Below, one piece after another: positions 12,085 through 23,291 of a stretch of 64,000 nucleotides of DNA. Numbering within the stretch: the stretch's first letter is position 1; every line of letters begins with the position of its first letter. Origin of the DNA: Tetradesmus obliquus (taxonomy: Eukaryota > Chlorophyta > Chlorophyceae > Sphaeropleales > Scenedesmaceae); the NCBI GenBank assembly GCA_030272155.1, contig CP126191.1, positions 1,572,501-1,636,500 on the forward strand, given 5' to 3'. The notes under the pieces are model-generated. The model worked only from the letters and a program-made list of their open reading frames with translations, ran no database searches and was not told the DNA's origin. The position numbers were made by a program, and so were the translations under genes.

Positions 12085-15000
12085 ATGGCTTCTCCTTTTG
12101 GTGGAGGTGCGCTTTGTGCTTATCTGATGCCGCAGGAGCCAACTGCAGGGAGCAGCAGCAGTGGCAGCAGCAGCATGGCCTGAAGCAATACATCTCCTGA
12201 CATCCTGGCATGCGGCCATGTTTCATCAGGAAAGACAAGATCTGCATGTTTTACCCACAAATCACAACTTTGGTTGTCTGCAGGAGCGTTTGGGGCCTCC
12301 ACAGGTGGTGGATTCAGCTTTGGCGGTGCCTCGACCCCCGCAGGTTGGTTTCGGTTTTATGCTGGGGTGCTGCAAAGTCAAAGATCACAGCTACATCACA
12401 GCATACCAGCATTACACAGCAATCTGCCTCATAAGGCTACAACCGCAGCGCAGCTGTGGCCACCTTGCAAGCACCACAACAGTGGTGATCGTGCAAGCAC
12501 GCCCGGTACGGACACAGCTGCCCACCAGTTCATAGCGACGCCCGCTGCCTTCCTGTATCGTCTTCCCTGTGTGATGCCATGCTTGCACTGGTTGAACGCA
12601 TTGAGACCCTCTAACCCTGTGAACCCCACTACCCATCTTGCTGTGCTGTGCAGCAAGCAGCACTCCTGCATTTGGGTTTGGCGCTGCACCAGCAGCAGCA
12701 GGCACTGGCACAGCAGGCTTCAGCTTTGGCGGTAAGCAGCAGCAGTGCATTTCTACATGTGTTAATGACGTAACAGCCATGCATGTAGGCAGTGGCACAC
12801 ATTTGGCATGGCGGCACAAGCAGTGCATTCTCTACTGTTGCTTGGGGTGTTTCAACAGGCAGCAGGGATCACTTTCGGGTTGAACCAGTAATTGAGGCTC
12901 AGCTTGTATAATTGCTTTGCTTGCTCTGCAGTACCCTGTCCGTGTTGGCAGATGCACACATCCGCAGATGTGCGCACATCAAACAATTTGCGGCTGCTGT
13001 CAGCATGCCGGATATAACATGCTACTGCTCTCTGTTGTATTCCTTGCTTGCAGGTGCTGCACAGCCAGCCGCACCAGCTGCATCGCAACCTGCTGCCTCT
13101 AGCGCGCCAGCATCCGGCGGCTTTGGAGGGTTTGGCGCAGCAGCTAGCGGCGGTTTTGGCGCTTCAACCGCCGCCCCGGCAGCAGGTAGCACACCAGGCT
13201 TGTTTGGGGCGAGCAGCGCAGCAGCGCCAGCTGCAGCATCTGCGCCAGCGTTTGGCGCTGCAGCGCCTGCAGCAGGCAGCGCCCCGGCATTTGGCACGCC
13301 AGCTGCTGGCACGCCTTCGTTTGGGTTCGGCGCGCCTGCGAGCTCTGCGGCAGCACCCGCAGCGGCAGCAGCGCCTGCAGCAAGCAGCGCACCAGCAGCA
13401 GGCGGCTTTGGGTTTGCCCTTGGAGCTCCAGCAGCTGCCAGCAGTGCAGCTGCTGCGGCGTCAGCAGCTGCCTCAGCGCCTGCTGCTGCTGGCGGCTTTG
13501 CTGGCTTTGGCAGCACCACATCAGCAGCACCTGCGGCAGGATCTCAGCCAGCACCAGCGTCAGCAGCAGCAGCACCAGCAGCAGCAGCAGCAGGATCGGC
13601 CCCAGCGTTCGGCTTCGCACCGGCCGCTGGTGCCTCTTCAGCAGCGGCGGCCAGCTCTGCAGCAGCAGCAGCAGCAGCAGCGCCAGCAGCAAGCTCAGCT
13701 CCTGCTGCAGCAGGCACAGCCTTTGGCTTTGGCGCCGCGCCTGCTGCTGCTGCTGGGTCTGCTGCTGCTTCCAGCGCTGCTGCATCAGCTCCAGCAGCCA
13801 GCACTGCAGGCGCGCTGGTTCCTGCAACCAGCAGCGCGCCAGCTGCGGCAGGATTGGCTGCAGCCGCCGGCTCTGGCGCTGCTGCCGGGCCCACCGCCAC
13901 TCCTCCAGGGCCCACCGCCCCGAAGATGCCCAACCAGCTTGCAGGAAAGAGCCTCGAGGACATCATTACAGGCTGGCAGCAGGAGCTGGAGAAGCACTCA
14001 GTGGCATTTGTGGGCCAGGCGCGGCTGCTGGCAGCATGGGATGGTGCAGTGCTGGCAAACAGGCACGCGCTGCTTGATGTGGAGCAGGAGCTGCGTGCTG
14101 TGCATGCTGGGCAGGATGCGCTGGAGAGGCAGCTGGACATGATCGAGACACACCAGAAGGTGCGGCATGCTGGCAGGTTTCCTTTGTTTAGCAGTGCGTG
14201 TGCTTGCCGTGCATTGTTGTACTGTTGGGCAGAGCTGCACTGGCAGCTGGACATGATCGAGACACACCAGAAGGTGCGGCGGGGCTTGCAGTGTTTCTTG
14301 TTGTTCAGCAGCGCTTGCGCTTACCGCGCAGCATGGTGAGGCAGCGGCGTAGGTGGTGAAGCTGGCAGTACAGTGTGCTGCGTTGTGTGCAGGCGAGCAG
14401 CTGCAGGAGCCAGCGGGCGCGGTGCAGCGTATCTTTCAGCAGCACATGCTGTTGATCCTTCTCTGCTCTGCACACACCTGCAGCAGGTGCACGACTCGCT
14501 GGTGAGCGTGGAAGCAAAGGCTGAGTGATGTGCCAACAATACTACAGCTCCCATGGATCTTGATGCTGCTGCTCCTGCTGTTGCTGTGGATGTCCTTTCA
14601 CACTCGCAGGAGGTGCATGACTCGCTGGTGAGCGTGGAGGCTGAGGCTGAGCGGCTGTTCAGCGCGGAGCGCGCGCTGATGGACGCCGACACGCAGGACA
14701 GGGACAGGCTGTACAGCCGCGCGCAGGCGGTGAGCGGCGCTGCAGCAGCTGCGGGGTAGTCGTTGATTGTGAACAGCAGTAGCTGCCGTGTGAACAGCGG
14801 CTATCCCAGCAATCGAGCACTATACCGGTGGCCCTGTTGCCAGCTGTGGAGGCGGTTAATGACAGAGAGATTGCCTTTCGCGCGTTGTGAAGTGTCATGC
14901 ATTCTGCGCAGTGGCGGGGTTGTGTGTGCAAGGTGCAAGAGAGCAAGCAGCAACTCATTGCTAGCTGTTCTGAAACGCGGCAAGTTCTAACGCAAGTGCA

Positions 15001-15400
15001 GATGCACGCACGTCTCTTGTGCGTGGCAACCCCTGCCAGCACTCCTCACCTGTGCCTCCCTGTCGCGTGCCTGCCACCATCCTCTTCGAAGGTTGCCTCT
15101 CTCATCCTGTGCATTCTTATCCCTCTCTCTCTATCATTGCAGGTCAGTGGTGCGCTGAGCAGCTTGGCCAGCGAGCTCACGTGCAGCGTTGACCAGGTCA
15201 ACGAGCTGGCGGCTGCCTCACTGGGTGACGCCTCAACACCCATGGGCAGCGTGGTGCGCGTGCTGAACGGCCAGCTGCAGGCGCTGGGGCAGCTGGAGGG
15301 TAGGGTTGAGGAGCTGAACGGGCAGCTGGCGGCACTGAAGGTGGCGGCGCCTGGGCTGGGGGCCGGCAGCGGCTTTAGCGGCATGATCCGGGCGGCATGA
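12085..15400 (+). CDS. NUP62: Nuclear pore protein Nup62 (FG-repeat plus Nsp1-C coiled coil)
   Basis: Six exons with consistent phases: 12085-12106, 12284-12343, 12654-12731, 13054-14159, 14610-14729, 15143-15400 (547 residues). The N-terminal two thirds carry FG motifs (MASPFGG, GAFGAS, GGFSFGG, TPAFGFGAA) separated by long Ala/Pro/Ser spacers. The C-terminal part matches the Nup62/Nsp1 coiled-coil domain: PKMPNQLAGKSLEDIITGWQ, then AWDGAVLANRHALLDVEQEL and ERQLDMIETHQK, continuing in EVHDSLVSVEAEAERLFSAE and a final heptad-rich exon. In the known complex this domain pairs with Nup54 and Nup58 to build the central transport channel, while the FG region binds transport receptors. The first exon is only 22 nt. 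The intron after 14159 contains ghost copies of both flanking exon edges. Length is close to animal and plant Nup62. Confidence 0.93.
14130..14330 (+). repeat. 114-bp tandem duplication across a NUP62 exon-intron boundary
   Basis: The last 30 bases of NUP62 exon 4 (14130-14159) recur without visible change at 14244-14273, again followed by a GTGCGGC donor-like sequence. About 55 bases of intron after each copy are also alike. The spacing of 114 is a multiple of three and the frame is open through both, so the second donor could add 38 residues. Confidence 0.85.
14475..14650 (+). repeat. Ghost copy of NUP62 exon 5 start
   Basis: The acceptor and first ~45 bases of exon 5 (from 14610, GTGCATGACTCGCTGGTGAG) have a close copy about 126 bp upstream at 14484-14525, itself preceded by a CAG acceptor-like sequence. 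The copy runs into a TGA soon after, so it does not look usable as an exon start. Confidence 0.82.
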
Positions 15401-17326
15401 GGCTGCTGCTAACATCAGGGCGTATGGCGTCATCGCTATGACAAGGTGTTGATGGGGGCTGTTTCAGTCTCTGCTGCAATCCGGGCGGCGTGATCATGCG
15501 GCTGCTGCTGGCGTTGGTGTTGGCTGCGTTGGTGGTGGTGTTGCTATGGCAGAAACGGCAGCAAGGTGGTGATCTTGGAGGCGTGGAGGCTCTGCTGGTG
15601 TGCTGCTGTGTTGCACAGCTGGGTGAGCTACCAGGGTGTTCAGCACTGCTCCAGGTGTTCAGGGTTGTCGTTCTAGACAGATCTGTCAGTTGGAGGTGTG
15701 TTGAAACAGAGGTTGCACTCACTGCGTGCACCTGGCAGTTCGGTCAGCTGGAGGTGACACAGAGGTTGCATTCAGGTGCACGCACGCACTGGCAGGCTAG
15801 CAACACATTGTGTGTGGGGGGCTTGACAGCTGTGGGAGAAGGCTCACAGCAGTTAATGCAGCACTCGCAAGGCATGGTCTGGCGTGGCCAACACAAGGTT
15901 GCCTGCTACGGTAGCAACTGCGCGGTCACAGGTTCAACCAAGTTGGCAGTGCTTTGTTGTGTGGAGTACAGCTGCTTGTGCCAGGCACCACGGCACCGAG
16001 CACCGGCACACAGCACGATGCATGCCGCTGGGCCAACCAGTGTCTGTCTGATTGTCGGCATGTCTGCTTACCTGTCGATGCTGAGACTTTCGAGATGTCA
16101 CGTGACATCAACATGTGCACGTTGTAACAGATGTCACAACTTGTCAGTGACCTGGATCGTGTCAGAATCCGTCCCGTTAGATGCATATGGGGTGCAGGCT
16201 CAGCCGGGCACTGCACGCAGACATTCAAAAATGTGTGACTGCAGGCCCACAGGCTAATTCTGATGGCGTTGATGCTATGGCTTGATGGGTAACATGATGA
16301 TGCCATGGCTTGGGGTGTGCGTAATGCTAGCAAACATGATGGTGTGGTCCCTTCTGTTGCCGCTCCATTGGGGCGCGGGGCCGATGGCGTTGATGCTATG
16401 GCTTGATGGGTAACAACATGATGATGCCCACAGGCTAACTCATTGCAGTGAGCAGCTGCTGCCACCAACATGAAAAGCTAGCCATTGTAGGCCACGGCGC
16501 AGCTGCCAGGCTTGCCAACTGCGCTGCAAGCGCGCCATCTCCATAGCACTCAGACTCACACTGTACTCAGAATCACACTGTATACCATAGCACTCAGAAT
16601 CACACTGTAAACCCCACCATAATGAAAACAACGTGCCACCGCGCATCTCCAGTAGCCAGGCAATCACATAACAACAGTTATGCCATGGCTGGCCAGCGTA
16701 TCAATTGCACCGCATTGTCCCTACATGCTCACACTTTGGTGTATGTTCAAGGGCATGCAACTGCCACGGTCTAACTAATTCCTTGCAGAAAAATCATGAT
16801 GAAGGCATCCCCAAAGCTTGTAAAGCAACACCACACCACAAATCAAATCAATGCACGTTACACAACGCTGCATCTTGTACAACAGACATGTCAAGGCTTC
16901 AAGCTGAAGCGTATGTGCAGACGTCAATGTGTGCAAAGTACCTCCTGCCTGTCAGCTGCTGCAACCGCAATGATTCCCTGTGATTCTTGGCATCACCGGC
17001 TGATGCTTCCAAATACACTAGCAGTATATATAAATATACACAGACATGCCAGTGCTTAACAAATAACAACAAGTTTTGTAGTAGTCACTGCTGCAGGATG
17101 TGAGCCGCACTGTGGCCATGGCAGAGGGGGTCCTGCCCCCTGCTGGCTGCCAATCAAACAGTGCATGACATCAATACGCAATCCCAAACGCTGCTCTGGG
17201 CACATGCCACCACACCGCTGCATCGAATCAAATATCGCCCTTGTGTGCGCATGCAATGTGTGTGAACTACCAAACTTAGCATGCTACAGCACCACATGGC
17301 TGTAGCACCTGCCAGGCTTGCTGCTA
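15401..17326. other. Convergent intergenic region (3' ends of NUP62 and subtilase)
   Basis: Between two genes pointing toward each other. No gene-like chain of exons is seen. It contains two copies of a ~45-bp segment beginning GATGGCGTTGATGCTATGG at 16263 and 16382, and a short repeat of CACTCAGAATCACACTGTA near 16547-16610. Both untranslated 3' regions must lie here. Confidence 0.5.
16263..16440. repeat. Local direct duplication
   Basis: A segment starting GATGGCGTTGATGCTATGG occurs at 16263 and again at 16382, about 119 bp apart. A flanking CCCACAGGCTAA motif recurs at about 16240 and 16428. The spacing resembles the ghost-exon duplications, but no exon is identified here. Confidence 0.75.
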
Positions 17327-17547
17327 CTACAAAGGCTGCATCACGACTGCAGTAGTACCTAGCAGCTGCTTCCCACCTGCACCCCCGGCACTGCCCACAG
17401 TTGTCCTGTACTCGACCAAGCCCATGTACCTCTGCAGTGGTTGCCATGCCTCCACTGTCATGTTCATACCAGAACATGACACTGACACTTGAGCCGGGAC
17501 CCCCTGAGTCACTTCAACAGTCGGGGAGGACAGCATGAGGCTGGTGC

Positions 17548-17582
<35 letters not shown>

Positions 17583-20500
17583 GCAGGGATGAACCAGGCG
17601 TAGAGGTTGTACTTTAGCTCGGGGATAGCAGTGGAAGAGTAGTTGGCGTAGACCTGCAAACAACGGGCGGCAGAAGCAGCAGCAGCAGCAGCAGGATTGC
17701 CAGGAAGAATTCGCCCAGCACGCGATACAGCGACACTAGAGTCCATTCGAGCATGGTGCAGCTGCGCGTGTACTAATCACAGCTGCAAGGCTTGCTGGTG
17801 TTGTTTGCCCAGCTCGAAGTGCTGGTATACTTGCTGGATGAACTGCCTGTCCAGATAACCCTCTCTCATTGCGTCCTACACATTGACACAGTGACACACC
17901 AACGCACCAAATTGCATGCTTTGAAACCCACCACCTGCTAAACCCGCACAGCTACACCCGCACCTGCAGTATGTATTGCCCTGGGCTTGGGTTGCGCATC
18001 AGGACTGCCTCATCCGACCCTGGTTGAGCTGATTGCCACACAGCAGTCAGCGTAGGATTAAACACAAACAGATCAAGCTCTGGATTGCCTGAGTAGTCTT
18101 GCGCAAACAGCGCAAAGCGAGCATATGCCAAGCCTTCTGGTACGCTGAAGCCCAAGAAACTCGGCTTGTCGCTCGCTGTGCCAGTTACAACAACTGCCGG
18201 CACTGCTCCGTATGCTGTGAGCTCCAAGGTTCCGCTGAAGGCAGCGGTGACGCTGTAGCGTCCAGATACTGACGGCTGCTGCGCAGTCGACAGCGTTACA
18301 GACGCCGGTACAGTTGCAAATGGAACAGTTTTGACCGCCAGAGGGATTCGAGCCGTTGATCCCAAGTTGCTGGTCCAAGTTATAGCGCCAAACATGTATG
18401 TGCCGAACGGGGCGCCTGGCTTTACGGTTATGCTGATGGTTAGGGTTTTGATGCGGCCGCGGTTCACAGTGAAGGTTGCCGGAGACACCTCAGCTGACAG
18501 GTAGGCTGATGCATTGCCGGAGTTGAAGCTGACAGAAGCAGTGAAGGTGGCATTGCGGCCCAGCTCAACGTTCTGCAGGATGGAAACAGGATGGGTGATG
18601 TGTACGCTGCAGTTAGTGAACCAGCAGCTGGGTGCCAACTTGAGGTCAAATCATGCGATCTTTTGCCACAACCACCATCAACACAGGCTCAAAGCTTTGC
18701 GCCGAGTCACGTCAGCGCAACATGCCAACCTAGGGTACTGTACCCCAGCGGCAGCGCCAATATGTTTGGCAGGAACGCACAGCATCACTATGTGGTGTTT
18801 GAACACAGCTGCTTGTAACCTGCTGTTGGGGAACTGCAAAATGCACACTCCCCTGCACCACGCGAGTGAAGCTGCGCTTCAGCCCAGGCTGCAGGTTCGT
18901 GAAATGCACCAACTCGGTTTCTGCTCCACAGCATAACCTGAAAACCTGAGTTAAAGCTTTCAGCACCTGACACCATTTTAACAAAATGAAGACGCAAAGC
19001 ACACCCCAATTCGTGCTGTCGCAGGCTGCAACCGTCATCTGCCACTGCCACGCTGTTATGGCTCAAGGCTGACCATAACAGGGGCCCCAGCGCGTTGGCT
19101 AAGCCACACTCACCTGCACCACGCGAGTGAAGCTGCGCTTGAGCCCAGGCTGCAGGTCTGGCAGCGATATTGAGGGCGCGTTGAAGTTGTCTGGGTTGCA
19201 CTTGGCAGGGCTGACATCACACACACTGCAAGTGCGGCAGAGCGCAGCATGCCGGAGAACTCAGCGCTGTACACATCAACAAATCAACATGTCGATTGGT
19301 TGACATGGGTGTAAGATGCAGAAATGTTGCAAGCTTGGTGCAGTAGTGTCAATCAGGCTACCCACAAAGTCTACCCTGCTGGATCCAAGTGCAGCAGTGG
19401 AATGAGTCTGTGGCAATGATAGCGCTTGCAACTCTCGCCCCAAACACGCACAGCAAAACGCCACGCTACTGCTGGACGTTATAACATTGTTAGTAACGCA
19501 TGCGCACCTGCACCAGGTGTCTTCGGGCTTGCGCTCCACGCCACACAGGAAGTTCTGCCAGTCTTCAAAGTTCGAGTCGAACACCAGCCCGGGGTTTAGG
19601 GCCTTGAGCGGGTCAACGTGACCCGACCCAAAGTCAAACGGATCGCCAAACACTTGGCCGGTGTTGCCTGTGCGCGTTGTCTGGTAAGCAGACGTCATCA
19701 TGGCTGCAGGGTGCAGGGGACGGGGGCAGCAGCAGGGTCACAATCTGTAGGGTGAGGGCACTTGGTGTATGCTGTCCATGCACAACCATCGCAGGCAGCG
19801 ATGATCCTCCATCAGGATTAATCCGGGCATGACACAGCTGTACTGTTGCTTGAAAGCAGACTGCGTGCGCTTGCTGCTGTGTGAAAGCACACTGCTTGCT
19901 GACTCGTGTCACGCAGCAGTGTCTTCAGAGCTGCCTGTTGGCTCACCTGACTTTATGGCCATGGGGCTCCAGCGCGGGAAGCGCTGCCGCAGCAGTACAG
20001 CAATGCCGGCCACGTGAGGGGAGCTCATAGAGGTGCCTGCAAGCAGAGAATGTTATGTTGTGATTGCAAGACGACCTGATATGTAATGTTTTTTGGCATG
20101 CTGCACCAAAGGTGTCAGCCGCAGGCGTGCATCCCTTGACATGCGCACCAGTTGGTAAAGTGCTGCAGGCTGCTGTTGTGCTGTTGTGCTTATGTTTGGC
20201 ATGTCTTTGGGTGTCGTTGTGGCATGCACAGCAATGTGTCCTGCCAGCTGGGCAAGCAAACCAGCGCCAATCTTCACACAGCACCCCAAACCCACAACAG
20301 CATACACATCTGTTGATGCAGAGCCACCACAGCAGCTGCCGCACCTGACACAATTGCAAAGTTGGGGTTGAAGTCCTGCCTGGGAGCCCATGCAGCCAGA
20401 ATGTCTTGGCCTGCAGGCAATGGAAGGATAGCAGCGGCAGCGGCAGCGGCAGTGGCCGGATACAAGTAGCTCGTGTGGCCATCACAAGCTGGGCGGCGGT

Positions 20501-23236
20501 AGCGTGTATAACAGGCATGCTTATAAAAGCACGGCAGTTCTCAGTTCACGATAGCAAGCGTTTGTTCAACCTGCACACTCATAGGCATCCCTAGGCAATG
20601 CCAGCAGTCACTGCCGTGCCTGCTGCCTCACCAGGCGCTGTGATGTCTGGCTTCAACAGCCTGCCGCCAGCAGCCCTCGTGGGCCCCCTGCTAGAGAAGG
20701 CAGCTATTTGAGGCGCAGTGTTGCCATACGCCGGGAAGAACTCGGTTATAACACCAGAAGCATCGGGCTGCGATGCCAGCTGGCGCACAGGGTCCCTGTA
20801 GGCGGCCTTGAGGTGCACCGAGGGCACTGAGTGGGTGTCAGCGACTGTGTTGTCCTGCAAGTGGAATAACTCAAATTGTGTTACTAACAAAACAACAGAG
20901 GCGGAGTAACACAGTTAGTATAATGTACGGTGGGTGCCATGGCGGTGACTCCGTGTGGTGCGGAGCACAGTTTTTTGTCTCAAGTGCGGCAGATTTGCTG
21001 TTCAGAACGGTATGGAAGGATTTTCAGGGTTACACTCGAGTGCTGCCATCACGCCCAGCTTGTCAGAGCAGCACAAGTTAGACAGATCTGCCAACGTCAT
21101 GCAGCAGCCGCCGTGGTGAAAAAGCGCCTCACCGGCGTGTCAGGGGTGTTGAGCATGACCATGCCCACTCCACCAGCAGCGGCAACGTTCCTGTTGCAGC
21201 AGCGTTGCGGCATTAACATGATCAAATGTCAATATATACAGGACAAAACCTCCAAAAGATGCTGTGAAAAGTGAGTTTATTGCGAGGATGAGGATGATTG
21301 GTTACTCAAAAGCAGGCAGAGCTGCACTTGCTGTCACTGTAACCCATGTGATCACAGGCAGTATCACCAGCAACATGCGCAGGCACCTGCTGAAACCACC
21401 CATTTCTAGCCCCATTGTGGAATGTCCGTAGAGATTTCGATATGTTTGATGATTGCACTCTGGCACTCACTTGCTCTTGTCAACCCTGGGGATGATGCCT
21501 CTGTCACAGATCTGCAGCGCGCAGCAGCAGAAAGCCATGCAGCATCATTGCACAGCTGAGCAAGCACATGGGCCTGGGCCTCCTGGTCCAGCTTTGTTGA
21601 AGGTGCACAGCCGCCATCTACTGTGTAACTTGTCACACCACATTACACATGGCATGTCACACACTGCTTGGCGGCAGTTGTAGCACAAAGTGGCAGCTGT
21701 CAAATCCTCTCATGCTGCCTCTGGCCACCACAGAGCAGCTGACCCCCGTGATCCCAGCAGCCATGTGGCTGGCACTGCATACTCGGTGTGCATCATCGTA
21801 TTGGCTGTGGAGCACACACACACCACAGGAGATGTCATGCTGCAGTCACAAAACATGTGCAAGGTTTTCAGCATCAGTCAGCGAGCAGTTTGTTCGCACT
21901 AGAGGCCTGTGCCAACCCACCACAATCTTGCCAGTAACAAGCGCCGGGTTCAGGGTGTTGGCATAGCACAGGTTGGCCTCCGTGAGGTTTGCTCCTTCTT
22001 TTGCAGCAGCCACAGCAAGCACTGCAGGTGCTGGGCCCACACCCTTTCGATTCACTGAGGCGCCGACAAAGTCACTGCCACTGACTGAAAAGCGCGCTGA
22101 CAGCGTTCTGTCATGCGTGCTGGCGGCGACTGCAGTGCATAACACGAGGCAATGCAGTTCAGCATGCTGTGTGTATTGTTTGGGAGGTCAGCCTGCACAT
22201 GTGACAAGCGAGATGGACCATATAAAAGGCAGCGCAGTACAGCTGCACGGAAGAGTTGCGCTGATTGTCATCAACTGCGCAGCTACCTGCCATGTTATCA
22301 AATAGAATCGCATGCTGCATGGGTGTCCACAGCACTGGAGCAGATTCTCCCAACAACACAGCTGCAGCATACTCACCAGTGACTGCCCAAGGCATGGAGT
22401 TTGTAACGGTGCCGGTGTCCCCATCATTGCCTGCTGATGCCACGCACAGGATGCCTGCACGTGCCACCTGCATGAAGGCTTCTGAGATTATGTCGCGCAG
22501 CGACTCCCCTTGGGAGGAGCCAACCTGAGCATTGCCGTACATCCAAACCACAGCATATACGTTGTGAAGCAAACGACGTGGCAGCAGCGCTGCAGGACAC
22601 CTTTCAGCCCGGCTCTGCTGCTGCTCTGTGGACAGGTATGCACCTATGCTGTTCATATTCAAGTTGTGTTTGCAATGCAAAAGCGGCAGCTGGATGCAAA
22701 GCTGCCAAAAGGCACCATTTGAAGAATATACTGGCGGCATTATGCATTGGAGTTATGGGTGCTTCCCCAAGCTTACCGAGTAGTTGATGACATCAACACC
22801 TGGCAGTGCATTAGCAGCCAGTCAGCAGCAGCAGCAGCAACGGCAGCAGCAGCAGCACCAGCAGCAGCAGCGGCAATCGCACACAATGAGTGGCGGTGTG
22901 AAGTCATGAAGCCACTCGTACAGGTTCGGGTATCTCCATCAGGCGTGTGTAGCATAGGTGAATACAAGGGTTTTACTTGCAACCTATAGCCATACACACA
23001 ATTCAACGTTTTTACGTCAACATGAGACTGCAACAGACAGCTGGGCAGCATAGGCAGGTCCACACACAACAGAAGCAAACAGGTTGCACAGGCAGCAGCA
23101 CTGCAGGCCCGCACCATCTTGCACTGCAGCCTCCAAGGCAGCGATGATGTCAGCAGCTGTGCCGGAGCCACCCCACAGCGCCTTGTACGACACGATGCGG
23201 GCCCTGCAGCAGCAATTAGCAGATACGCACGGCACC

Positions 23237-23291
<55 letters not shown>

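Noticed and set aside
12912-14339. Single 475-residue frame covering NUP62 exon 4 and the following intron
   Set aside because: The frame runs through the donor at 14160 only because the duplicated segment is open. The Nup62 coiled coil continues properly from 14610, so the long frame is not the default protein.
17018-17042. TATATATAAATATACA as a promoter
   Set aside because: It lies between two converging 3' ends, with no gene starting nearby; more likely AT-rich 3' flanking sequence.
22214-22224. TATAAAAGG-like motif on the + strand
   Set aside because: It lies inside a subtilase intron on the wrong strand for any gene seen nearby.
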